This document shows, one piece after another, positions 41,623 to 51,952 of a stretch of 64,000 bases of DNA. A program made the translations under genes and the position numbers. Each line of letters begins with the position of its first letter. Position 1 is the stretch's first letter. Origin of the DNA: Diphasiastrum complanatum (lineage: Eukaryota > Streptophyta > Lycopodiopsida > Lycopodiales > Lycopodiaceae); contig CM055092.1 of the NCBI GenBank assembly GCA_029204225.1, positions 82,407,543-82,471,542 on the forward strand. The letters run 5' to 3'. The notes under the pieces were generated by a model, which was not told where the DNA came from, made no database searches, and worked only from the letters and a program-made list of their open reading frames with translations.

Positions 41623-42860
41623 ATCCTAAATCCTAAATACTAAACCCTAAATCCTAAATCCTAAACCCTAGGCCCTAGACTCTAAATCCTAGCCCTAGAC
41701 CCTAAACCCTAATCCCTTAGCCCTTAACCCTAAATTCTAAATCTTAAACCCTAAGTCCTAAGCCCTAAATCTTAAACCCCCCTAAACTCTTGGCCTTTAA
41801 CTGTAAACCCTAAGCCCTACCCCTAAATCCTAAGCCCTTAGCCCTAAATCCTAATCTCTAAATTCTAAATTGTTAAACCTTAGCCCTAAACCCTAAACCC
41901 TTCTCCCTTGGCCCTTAGCCTTTGGTCAGTTGTCCTTCGCCATTAGCCATTCGCCCTTCATCCTTAGCCCTTGGTCCTTGGTCCTAAACCCTAAACACTA
42001 AAGCCTTAACTCTAAGCCATAAGTCCTTAACTCTAAACCCTAAGCCCTAAGCTTTAGACCCTAAACCCTTAGCCCTAAACCCTAAATCTTAACTCTAATT
42101 TCTAAGCCCTAAAATCCTAACCCTTAGCCCTAAAATTATAACCCTAATCTCTAAGCCCTAAGCCCTAAATTCTAAACCCTAAACCCTAAGCCCTAAGCCT
42201 TAAGCCCTAGACCCTAGACTCTAAACCCTAGATCCTAAACCCTAAGCCCTTAGCCCTAAATCCTAAATCCTAAGTGCTAAGCCCTAAATCTTTAACCCTA
42301 AACTCTAAACTCTTGGCCCTAAAATTCTAGCCCTAGTTTATAAGCTCTAAACCCTAAATCTTATAACCTGTACCCTAAGCCCTAGACCCTAATCCCTAAG
42401 CCCTTAGCCCTAAATCCTAAATTCAAAATCCTAAGACCTAAGCTCTAAATCTTAAACCCTAAACCCTAAACTCTAAATCCTTGGCCCTTAACTGTAAACC
42501 CTAAGCCCTAAAACCTAAACCCTAAGCCCTTAGCCCTAAATCCTAAACCTCAAATCCTAAACCCTAAATTCTAAATTCTTAAACCTTAGCCCTAAACCCT
42601 AAACCATACTCCCTTGGCCCTTAGCCTTTGGTCATTTGTCCTTCGCCATTGGCCATTCCGCCTTCATCCTTAGCCCTCGGTCCTTGGCCCTAAACCCTAA
42701 AGACTAAAGTCTTAACCCTAACCCCTAAGCCTTAGATCCTAAACCCTAGACCCTAAACTCTAAGCCCTTAGCCCTAATCCTTCTCCCTTGGACCTTAACC
42801 CTTAGCCCTTGGCTTGTCCCTTTACCCTTAATCCTTAATCTTTGGTCCTTAGTTGTTGGC
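41607..42860. repeat. Degenerate interstitial telomere-like block, about 1.25 kb
   Basis: Dominated by 6-8 bp variants of the plant telomere unit CCCTAAA (CCTAAAT, CCCTAAG, CCCTTAG, CCCTAGA). Non-telomeric inserts such as CTCCCTTGGCCCTTAGCCTTTGGTCA occur twice (41903 and 42609). A segment of about 250 bp is duplicated with an offset of about 690-706 bp. It is flanked on both sides by retroelement DNA, so it is interstitial. Confidence 0.93.
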
Positions 42861-42873
42861 CCTTACCATATAA

Positions 42874-42902
42874 TGTGTGTGTGTGTGTGGGGGGGGGGGA
42901 GG

Positions 42903-42937
<35 letters not shown>
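42874..42937. repeat. GT, poly-G and GA compound microsatellite
   Basis: TGTGTGTGTG, a G run, then a GA run ending near 42936. Same order as at 26645-26700. Confidence 0.96.
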
Positions 42938-42938
<1 letters not shown>

Positions 42939-43287
42939 TTATTTAATGGGGGAGAGGGAAATCTTTTGTTCATATACATGGGAGATATATATAAAAAGAT
43001 GCACCCTTCCCATACAAAAAAAAACTTACAATAAAAAAATATGTCAAAATAGGATGTATAGGTGCACACCCCATACATCCCCTCACCTCATGCATATGCA
43101 TGGGGTGTACAATTAAAGCATTGTATATATTATAATATCTATGTTAAAGGTGTGTGGGAGGTGTCCACCTGCCCTGATGGGTGGAGCCTCCCATATTTAA
43201 AAAAAAAATGTTTTTTTTTTTAGAGGCTCCATTCGCCACGACGGATGGAACATGGAGCTGCCAAATCCAAAAAATAGTCCAAAAGTA
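42938..43287. other. No gene; hairpin-prone sequence
   Basis: Contains CACACCCCATACATCCCCTC..CATGCATATGCATGGGGTGTAC (43061-43110), related in wording to the foldback repeat at 15277-16010. Also GGAGCCTCCC...AGAGGCTCC around 43184-43230, with A and T runs between the arms. Confidence 0.5.
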
Positions 43288-44624
43288 TTAATAAAGTCCA
43301 AAATTAATTGAGACAATGTTATCATCTAAAGTAGGATCCTTTACATCAATGTCAAGAATGTTAGATCTATCCACACCTTTATCAATCATGCTCGAAGACA
43401 CTTTTGGAATGTTCCCCTCCTCAAAGATGACATCTCTACCAACAATCACTTTGTTAGTAGAAGGAATGTAAACCTTATAGTCTTTACTCACCTCACTATA
43501 TCTAACAAAAATACCTCTTGTTGAAGATGGATCCTCCTTGGTCCTATCATCAAGATAATGTTGACATAGCATGTGCATCCAAGGATTCTTAGAAAGTTGA
43601 CACTTGGCCTCCTCTTGAATAGCATCTCAAAAGGTGTTCTTCCATCCAAAATAGCACTCGGCCCGAAATTGGCACACAACAAACTTGATACCAAAATGGT
43701 TTGTCAAGATTAGCACTTAACCTCATGGCTTTAGCACTTTCACATAAAGTCCTATTCTTCCTTTCAACCACTCCATTTTGTTGTGGGGTCCTTGATGTTG
43801 TATACTCCCTCTTGATCCCATGCTCATCACAAAAAGGCCTTGAACTTGGTAGATATGTACTCACCACCATTGTCACTACTTAAGAAGTTGATCTTTGTGG
43901 AAAATTGGTTCTCCCTTGCATTCTTGAACTTGATAAAGACATCATACACTTCATCCTTGCTCTTTAGTAGATAGATCCCACAAAATCTACTAAAATCATT
44001 AATGAATGTTATATACATCTTAGTTCCACTATTGCTAATTGTAGTAAATCCATGAATATCCGAATGTACAAGTTGAAAAGGCTTTGTAGATCTAGATATA
44101 GATCTAGTATAAGGTAGTTTATGTGACTTAGACAAAGCACAAGACTCACAAACATGTTTGATTCCACTTAAGGAACTTGGAAGACCTATCACAATCTTCT
44201 TCCTAGCCATTACCTCCAATGACTTGAAGTTGAGGTGTCCCATCCTTTTATGACAAACCTCTTGAATAGGTATTTGATCCCTTGCAACACATCCAACTTG
44301 GTTAGCGAAAACACAAACATATAGTCTGGACAACTTCCCTTGCCTTTTACCTTTTCCAATCAAGACATCCTTCCTTTTGATCATACAAGCATCTCCATCA
44401 AACTCAAATTTGAGGCCTTTACTTAGCATTTGACTCACACTAAGCAAATTCTTGGTAATAGATGGAATAAACAAGACATCCTCCAAATTCCTATTTGTAG
44501 AGAGAGAAATAGGAATTGTGCCAATCCCTTTGATTGCACACTCACCATCATTGGCCATGTAGATCACCCTCTTGTCATCTCCATATGCCAACAAAGAAGT
44601 GAAATACTCTTTGTGAAAAGTCAT
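43288..44624 (-). pseudogene. Copia protease end and integrase (family E copy 2)
   Basis: Minus strand, three frames. From 44624: FHKEYFTSLLAYGDDKRVIYM, LEDVLFIPSITKNLLSVSQML, CHKRMGHLNFKSLE and CESCALSKSHKLPY (the full HHCC zinc site), LVHSDIHGFTT, FINDFSRFCGIYL and SDNGGEYISTKF. Then the shifted frame has TPQQNGVVERKNRTLCESAK, so the catalytic D, D and E are all present. VNFLRILGCTCYVN and VYIPSTNKVIVGRDVIF follow. It ends at about 43288 inside the linker. Frameshifts near 43850, 43690 and 43560. Confidence 0.9.
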
Positions 44625-45520
44625 GTATGAACTTTCTCCACTATCAATCTACCAAGGATCTAGATCTCCATCATTAGTAAGCATACATGAAGACATCACA
44701 AAAGCATCATCAAGTAAGATTGCCTTGCTTGATTCCTTGATCTCTCTTCTTCTTGTAGCACTCACTTGCAAAGTGTCCTTTGATGCCACAATAAAGGCAC
44801 TTGAGCTTTGATCTATCCTTCTTTTTGCCATTTCAAGAAGCATGCACTTGGTCTTGCCCTTTAGACCACTTACTTTTGAATTTGACTTTGAATTTGCCCT
44901 TTGTGAACATAGCCTCCTCTTGAAGTGTCGATGTAGATCCACCTCTTGCTTGAAGCCTATTCTTCATTGATCAAGATCTCTTGAAGATCCATCAAACTTG
45001 TCAAAGTCTTTTGAATAGCAATACTTTGAACAATGTTAGCATGAGCATCCAACAATTTATTAAGAATGACTTGAACAGACTCTCCTTTCTTAATGCTTTC
45101 ATCAATGCAAGCCCACTCATCATTCAATGCTTTCATCCTCAAAACAAAAGTACGTGGACTTTCTTCATTCTTTTGCAAACAAGAAAAGATTTGCCTTCTT
45201 AGAGTCAACACTCTAGAAGTAGACTTGGATTCATAAAGCTTCTTCAATGAATCCCAAGCATCCTTAGATGAAGTACACTTATCAACTTCCTTGAGAAGCT
45301 CATTGGTAATATTCATCTTGATAATGTGTAGAGCACTTTTGGCAATCTTATCATACCTCATTTGATCTTGTTGTGTTTCTGGTCTCTCCTCCAAACCTAC
45401 AACAATATCCAAAATATTATTCATCTCAAGAAGTGATTCCATCCTCAGTTTCCACAATGAATAGCTACTTGAGATAAGCCTATCATTGGCTTCCAACATG
45501 ACTCCACGTGATGTAGCCAT
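44625..45520 (-). pseudogene. Copia gag (family E copy 2)
   Basis: Minus strand. From 45520: MATSRGVMLEANDRLISSSY, SLWKLRMESLLEMNNILDIV, EERPETQQDQMRYDKIAK, MNITNELLKEVDKCTSSKDAW, ESKSTSRVLTLRRQIF and IQKTLTSLMDLQEILINEE. Then a shift and a damaged zinc-knuckle region (44750-44860). The protease site at about 44645 reads DSGES with Trp changed to a stop before it. 187 codons are open, which makes this the family's best gag N-terminus. Confidence 0.9.
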
Positions 45521-46280
45521 GTAGCAATGACCTGATCTTCTTTCTCAACCTATTTCAATGCAAAAAGCACTCCTTTTAACAAAAACAAATATTTTCAAAA
45601 GAAATCACAAAGATTTGAAACTATCTCAAAAATTCTCTTCTAGCACTTATACCAAACAAATTAACACATAGAATCATGAAATCTTGATCATCCTATGATC
45701 TATCCTCAATCTAATGACTTTTGCCACTTCCTAAGATCGAAACACACTCAAATGAAGTCCAACAAGCTCACTATCTAGATATCCAATCAAAATTAGGGTT
45801 TTGACAAAATCACAAAATATTGACTATTCCAAATCTACATGCAAATGCTGAAATCTTGATATGCAATCTATTAGCCACCACTTAGGCTGATTTAATGATC
45901 CAAAAATTGGCCAAATCTAGTATGTGAAATCAAAAATCAGAATTGATCAAGTTTGTGATAACTATATTTCGTCACACTAAGCCAAATCCAATTGATGGCA
46001 TACATACTTTGATGCTTTTCCTACAACTAGCACCAAAAACTTCATCAAGATGGTTCAAACTCAAATTGTTTGGATCTTGTGAATAATGAAGATTAAAGGC
46101 TAGTACAAAGGTTCCCACACGAAGTATAGCTAATGACCCTTACCAAGTTTGGATTCCAAATCTTCAACCTAAGACATGATTTAAACACTCCCTCTCATGA
46201 CTAGGTTTCTAACAACAACTTGCTAAAACTAGATTGTACAAATGATCAATGATTAACTCTTGTACATCTCTCTGATACCA
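45521..46280 (-). other. Leader of family E copy 2, with iMet primer site at 46269-46280
   Basis: Untranslated leader shared with 11701-12260. The last bases on the minus strand read TGGTATCAGAGA, one change from the iMet site. A 25-bp LTR remnant (46281-46305, TGTTGTGGATC..) follows before the gypsy fragment. Confidence 0.8.
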
Positions 46281-46307
46281 TGTTGTGGATCAACACAAGA
46301 CTACATT

Positions 46308-47035
46308 TGCTACGGAATGGGGTACATATGTGTACAAGGTTATGTCATTCGGTCTTTGTAATGCCCCCAACTCTTTCCAGCGTGTCATTTGATATATTAT
46401 CATGGCTACAAATTATCTGACCAAGTAGGTTGAAGCCAAAGTATGTGCATAGCAGATGTAGGTCCACTGTGAAGATCCTCTACGAAAACATCATTGTGCG
46501 CTTCAGATGCCTAGTGGAGATAGTCAATGGTCGAGGGACTCACTTTGTCAACGAGGCCATCAAGGCCTTATTAAAAGAGTTCTTGGTGATTCCTCACTTC
46601 AGCACGCCTTATTACCCAAGAGGCAATGGGAAAGCTGAATCTTCTAATAAGGTTTTATGTGGCATTTTGACAAAGACCATGGAAGCAAGTAGATCATATT
46701 GGGAGCACAAGCTACATGCTGCTCTTTGGGCTTTCAGAATTGCATACAAAGATACAAAGACAACATCGAACAAACGCCATGCCAACTGGTGTATGGCCAA
46801 GATGTAGTCATGCCAATGGAGTTTCTCATCCCATCTCTTCACATTGCCATAGTACAAGGATTGGATGATACAAAATCAGTCCACCTTTGCCACGAAGGGT
46901 TACACAATTTGTGCAAAATATGCTTGTTAGCAATCCATGCTCTTGCTGCAAAAAAAACATGTTGCAAGGCTTGGCATGATTGTCATCTTCACAAGAAAGA
47001 TCTGCTTCCTGCTATTCCATGAAAGAGGTCCTCCT
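46308..47035 (+). pseudogene. Ty3-gypsy fragment: RT piece fused to integrase
   Basis: Plus strand. It starts in RT (FATEWGTYVYKVMSFGLCNAP, 46308-46385) and jumps within about 30 bp to integrase (MATNYLTK.VEAK). From 46430 integrase reads STVKILYENIIVRFRC, VNGRGTHFVNEAIKAL, FLVIPHFSTPYYPRGNGKAES, the catalytic D and E region, SYWEHKLHAALWAFRIAYK. A frameshift at about 46755 leads to TPCQLVYGQDVVMPMEFLIP. The RNase H domain is deleted. It abuts the LTR remnant of copy 2 on the left and copia family D on the right. Confidence 0.87.
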
Positions 47036-47044
47036 GCAAGAATA

Positions 47045-47235
47045 GGTAATCAATGAGAGTGCAACTTATGTATTTCCATTGTAACTCAAGGCATAGTGCT
47101 TTGAGGACTGAATGTACCTGAGAACTCTCTGTAGAACTTTCCAGTGTTGTAGGCCTACAGCATATGCTAGATCAGGTCGTGTGCAAATCATAGAGTACAT
47201 GAGAGAACCTATGATAGACTGATAAGACATGCAGG
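47045..47235 (-). pseudogene. Copia RT tail fragment (family D, minus half)
   Basis: Minus strand reading gives QSIIGSLMYSMICTRPDLAYAV, then GLQHWKVLQRVLRYIQSSKHYALSY. It is nearly the same as the plus-strand copy at 53520-53700 apart from a short deletion. It is joined directly to the integrase at 47240, so most of RT is deleted. Confidence 0.88.
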
Positions 47236-47239
47236 TGTT

Positions 47240-48334
47240 TCAAACCGGTTTGTAACCGCAGTAGGCTTCAAACGGTGTCTTGGAATCAACCACCTTAGTG
47301 CTAGAGTAATTTTGCAGATAGCAAGCCATAGAGATAGCTTCTGCCCAAAAGGTTTGAGGCAAATGCGAATTTGCTGTCATGGATCGTGCAGCTTCCAACA
47401 GTGTGCGGTTCTTTCGTTCTGCTACTCCATTTTGTTGTGGAGTGTAGCTTGTAGTAAATTGGTGGTGCACGCCACATGAAGATAAGTAGTCCTTCATCTC
47501 GTTTGACAAGAACTCTCCCCCCTGAATTAGACCGTAGGGCCTTAATCTCTGACCCATTTGATTTTCAACGTATTGCTTGAAGACTTTGAAGCAACGAAAT
47601 GCTTCTGACTTGTTCTTAATGAACATTACACTGGCAAATCGGGAGTAATCATCAATGAATGTGATAAAATATAGAGCTTTTCCTAATGAAGGTACGCTCA
47701 TAGGACCACACAAGTCACTGTGTATTAGTTACAAGATGGACTTCGCCCTTTGGGCTTGTTCTCTGGAAAATCTCGTTCTAGGTTGTTTCCCTAGTAGACA
47801 GGTTTCACAGATAGTCTGATTACTTGTAGTGATAGCAACTATAATCACGTCCTTGACCATTTTATTGTGATGCATATACAAGATTGAATGCATGTTTAAA
47901 TGACCTAATCTTTGATGCCATAAATTTGCATATGAACAACTCACAGAAAGTGCAACATCGTGACTCAGTATGTACAAATTTTCTTCTCTATAAGCAGAGA
48001 GGATTTCCTTTGATTTCTCATCTAAAATAGTACATCGGTTGGCAATGAACAAAGCCCTATAGCTCTGATCTGTGATCTTGCTAATAGACAAAAGGTTCTT
48101 TGTTAATTTGGGTACATAAAGTACTCCATTAAGCTGCCTAGTGATGCCATCAGAGAATTGCAGTTGAATAGCCCCTTGGACTTCAACTTGGTGTGAACTG
48201 GAGTCACCAAAGAAAATGTATTTTGATTCTGTAGTTGTGAGTGTAGAGAAGAGGTCCTTGCATGGCGTCATGTGCTGAGAAGCACCTGAAGGATACCAGT
48301 TATGGGAATATCTACTAGATTGATCTTGTACCAT
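47240..48334 (-). pseudogene. Copia protease to integrase (family D, minus half)
   Basis: Minus strand. From 48334: a protease site reading NWYPSGASQHMTPCKDLFS, where the catalytic Asp of the DSGAS motif is missing. Then GVLYVPKLTKNLLSISKI, LWHQRLGHLNMHSILYMHH with CETCLLGKQPR (HHCC zinc site). From 47713, SLGKALYFITFIDDYSRFASV and TPQQNGVAERKNRTLLEAAR with the catalytic Glu. The second Asp region reads GLIQGGEFLSN because of compensating indels, so that Asp is also gone. A stop near 47728 separates the two frames. Confidence 0.88.
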
Positions 48335-48391
48335 CAGCGTCTTCTCTTCATCTTGAGATCCTTTGACTGTGTCAGAGTTCCCTTCTTGGTG

Positions 48392-49227
48392 CTACTGCAT
48401 CTTCTTCGTTGTTTCATTGTGCTTGAGGATGCAACAATCCTTGATGTCGTGGTTGGTTCTTTTGCAATATCTGCAAAATAACTTGATCTTCGACGATGAG
48501 TGACTATACTGTTGCTGTTGTGGCTGTGATGCCATTGGCTGTTCTATCTTTGTTTTCTTATCCTTGAAGCCTTTCTTCTTCTTGGATTGCTGCTTGTTTG
48601 AATAGAGTGACATGGATTTGGAACTCATAGATGTGGACAAGCTTTTTCTCCTGACTTCTTCCTACGACAAGCTTGCTGTCAATTTTTGGAAAGACAGCGC
48701 AGGGGTATTGCTTAGGAGCAACACTAAATTATCATAGGAGGATGAAAGACTAGCAAGAAGAGACATGGTAGAGTCTTCTTCTGAGATAGGGGAACCTATT
48801 GCAGCCAGTTGCTTCATCAATTGCTTGAACTCATTCAGATTGTCGCTGACTGAGGTGTTTTCACTCATTCTAAGTGTCAGTAACTTCTTCCTCAAGAAGA
48901 GTAAGTCGAGACATCTGAGGTCTCGTAGATGCTAGTGAGTGTATCCCATGATTCTTTGGAAGTAGTGCAGTTGGACACATGAGCAATTTGAGTGTCTTTA
49001 AGGTTTAGAGATACAATGGCAAGAGCCTTGCCATCCTTGGCTTCCCAGGCTAGGAGCTGTTTGGGTTCTGCCGGTCTGGCTATAGAACCGTTAATGTATC
49101 TCCATAACTCCTTTTCAATTAGGATCATCTTCATTTTGAACTTCCACATGTGAAATTCATCTCCGTTGAATTTATTGATCAAGCGGATCTCTGAGGCGCC
49201 TTCCGTAGTGATCGAAATTATACACAA
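48392..49227 (-). pseudogene. Copia gag (family D, minus half)
   Basis: Minus strand. From 49227: LINKFNGDEFHMWKFKMKMI, KELWRYINGSIARP, ALAIVSLNLKDTQIAHV and CTTSKESWDTLTSIYET. A shift at about 48900 leads to MRKKLLTLRMSENTSVSDNL, EFKQLMKQLAAIGSP. After a stop near 48660 comes a lysine-rich segment and the CRYCKRTNHDIKDC zinc knuckle. The leader lies at 49228-49280. Confidence 0.88.
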
Positions 49228-49280
49228 ACAATTTAGAATAGCTTTTGAAAAAAGATCTTGGAATCTAGTAATCTACCAAT

Positions 49281-49292
49281 GCTCTGATACCA
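49281..49292 (-). promoter_or_regulatory. iMet primer-binding site of family D
   Basis: Minus strand TGGTATCAGAGC, exact, four bases inside the CCAACA LTR end. Confidence 0.93.
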
Positions 49293-49296
49293 CTTT

Positions 49297-50225
49297 TGTT
49301 GGTGTATGATGTGAAATGCTTGGTCTAGGATTGATTACAATTGCAGCGGATGTGACGGAAGCAGAACATGACAGGCGATTATGATGTAAAACGATGCCTC
49401 TACCAACAGTAAGAAAAATAATGAACACAGTAGTAACTGCGTTTTCAGGAACATGGATTGACTAGGGAATGGAATCAAAAGCTTGTTACCCTTTTGGGTT
49501 ATTAGAGTAGGAGTTTGTGACTGCCGTAACAGAAGGATTGCGAAGCATTAGACGTCTTGGACACCCATGCGATCCTCTGTCTCTAATAACCGTGCTTGTG
49601 TGCAAGAGAGTGAGAGAGACAATTGCATTCAATCAAGGACGTAAGGATTGAACAGTAGCGAATCTGTATATATAAAAGAGAATCAAAACACAATACAATA
49701 GGGCTGACAAGTGCATGCTCCTAATTACAGACTCAAAATAATAGCTACAGTAATTCTAAGGAGCTAGTTACTTAAGACCTTTTGGTTGTCTGATCACTCT
49801 ATGCATACAGATTATTCAACTCAACAACACCTATCTATCACCTCTTCTCTTCATTTAGATACATATTTATAACTGTCAGAGTCTTTTGATTTATTGTAAT
49901 TACAGTTTACAAGATGATTAACAATTGTTTAAACATGATTCATAGATCTGTTATTTGGAGCGTCGTGAAGGAGAAGAAGTACAGAGTAACGTATCCTCTG
50001 TATGCGTCGTAGTGAAAGATGTAGGCCGCAATGGCCGTAGTATGTCCGCAATCGTTTGAACAACCGCTGGTCGTTCGATAAGTTGTTGATCATTTGCTTT
50101 CTTTGTTGATAATTGTAAGTGGTAACTTATGGAGCTAAACGATGAGATGGGTCACCCATTGTTAGTTGACTTCATAGGAACTCGTAAGTCGTCGTTGCTG
50201 GTCAAATTTGTTGATTTGGGATGCT
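49297..50225 (-). mobile_element. 5' LTR of family D (minus orientation)
   Basis: Ends CACCAACA at 49297. Its sequence is the inverted equivalent of 54216-55275. A TATA-like TATATATAAAAGAG (complement strand) lies near 49670. The outer edge near 50225 is where similarity to the plus-strand copy stops and family E copy 1 DNA begins. Confidence 0.85.
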
Positions 50226-50239
50226 TCACAATTTCTTAC

Positions 50240-51145
50240 ATCAATTTAACATGTAAAAATGTGACTAGAACATGAAGAATCAAATAGAATGTAAATGAAA
50301 TGATTCCACCATGTTTCCAACTTTGAACTCTCTGGAAAAATACAGCAAACAAATAGTAAATGTGAGTGATCAACTTTTGCTTGCATGTCTCCTCCTCCTT
50401 TGTACTTTGTTGCCTTGTATCCACCATGATACTCCATGAATGAGCCTCCATCTTCATCTTGCCACAAGAAAACATCAAACCTTGGAAATCCATGAGTAGG
50501 TGAGTACATAAATGATGCAAATCCAGCACCACATATCTCCATAAACCAAGTAGTTTGCACTAGTCCATCTTCAAGATCTACTTGACACAAGAAAATGACC
50601 ATGAATTCACCAAAAATTGACAATCTCCAGGTATTGGCACCAAGTAGCTCAACACTTGAGAACTTAGCCATGGATGAGTGACATAATGAACCTCCAATAG
50701 CTTCATTTCCATTAGCAAAATTAGCCAAGAATGCTAGTACAAATCCAACATCAAAACAATGCTCACCAATGTAGCTAGTTTAGCCATATCTTGACAATTT
50801 GCACACATCCACATGAAATTGCTCAAACATGAGATAGAACAAGTAAAGTAAACTTGAACAACACTTCCTTGCTGCTCCTTTGACGTTACTTGAGTCTTCA
50901 ATATGTTGCAAAAATAGATCCATAACACCTTTGCCAATTACCTCTCCTTTGATGCTCTTGACTAGCTCCAAATTGTCACCTTCCCTTTTGACTAGTTGAA
51001 GTTCTTTGAGATCAACCTCTTGATCTTCAACTTGACCATCAAAGTCATTTAACAAACTTTGTTTTCCAGATCCATTACTTGATTTTACAGCAAGATAACA
51101 TCCATCCACTTGCATAGCTCCATGTACACAAGAAGATCTTCCAAA
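50240..51145 (-). pseudogene. Non-retroviral block carried by family E copy 1
   Basis: Minus strand. Immediately after the pol frame residues LEYQSLMKSGTSFG, where RT should continue, the frame reads CYLAVKSSNGSGKQSLLNDF, EDQEVDLKELQLVKREGD and VIGKGVMDLFLQHIED, down to MCKLSRYG at 50780. Then another frame holds GFVLAFLANFANGNEAIGG, SLCHSSMAKFSS, FLWQDEDGGSFMEYHGGY and HSHLLFVCCIFPESSKLE to about 50246. None of this is a copia domain. The second part is shared with 10990-11353. I do not recognise a function. Confidence 0.7.
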
Positions 51146-51952
51146 AGATGTTCCACTCTTCATAAGAGATTGATACTCAAGATCCATTGCTTGGATCCAC
51201 TCCTCTTCTTTCCTTGCTTGATCTACACTTGTAGGCTCATCCAAAGAGGTTAGGAAAGCAACATAATTTCCAGAAACTACTTGCTTACCCTTTTGATCAT
51301 ATGTGAGCCTTGAAGGTACTTGTCTTTCTCTTGATGTTCTCCTTGGCTTTTGACTTGATGAAGGTCCATCATCACCACCAGCCAAAGTAGGATCCTTCTC
51401 ATCAACATAAAGAATGTTAGAACCATCTACTTTACCATCAATCATGCTTGAAGACACCTTTGGAATGTTTCCCTCATCAAAAATGACATCTCTACCAACA
51501 ATCACTTTGTTAGTAGAAGGAATGTAAACCTTGTAGGCTTTACTCACCTCACTATATCCAACAAAAATACCTCTTCTTGAAGATGGATCCTCCTTGGTCC
51601 TATCATCAAGAGTAATGTTGACATAGCATGTGCATCCAAAGGTTCTTAGAAAGTTGACACTCGGCCTCCTCTTGAATAGCATCTCAAAAGGTGTCCTTCC
51701 ATCCAAAATAGCACTCGGCCACCTATTGCACAAGAAATTGGCACACAACAAAGCTTGATCCCAAAATGGTTTGTCAAGATTAGCACTTAACCTCATAGCT
51801 TTAGCACTTTCACATAAAGTTCTATTCTTCCTTTTAGCCACTCCATTTTGTTGTGGGGTCCTTGATGTTGTGTACTCCCTCTTGATCCCATGCTCATCAC
51901 AAAAGGCCTTGAACTTGTTAGATATGTACTCACCACCATTGTCACCTCTCAA
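51146..51952 (-). pseudogene. Copia integrase C-terminal part and linker (family E copy 1)
   Basis: Minus strand, open from 51952: RGDNGGEYISNKFKAFCDEH, RTPQQNGVAKRKNRTLCESA, LLCANFLCNRWPSAILDGRT, INT C-terminal LRTFGCTCYVN, IFVGYSEVSKAYKVYIPST, GRDVIFDEGNIPK, SSSQKPRRTSRERQVPSRLT and WIQAMDLEYQSLMKSG. The catalytic Glu of the NGV.ERKNR motif is Lys here (AAA at 51833-51835), while copy 2 at 43288-44624 keeps Glu, so this integrase would be inactive. Confidence 0.9.

Noticed and set aside
41607-42860. A true chromosome end
   Set aside because: Retroelement DNA continues on both sides and the units are highly degenerate, so the block is interstitial.
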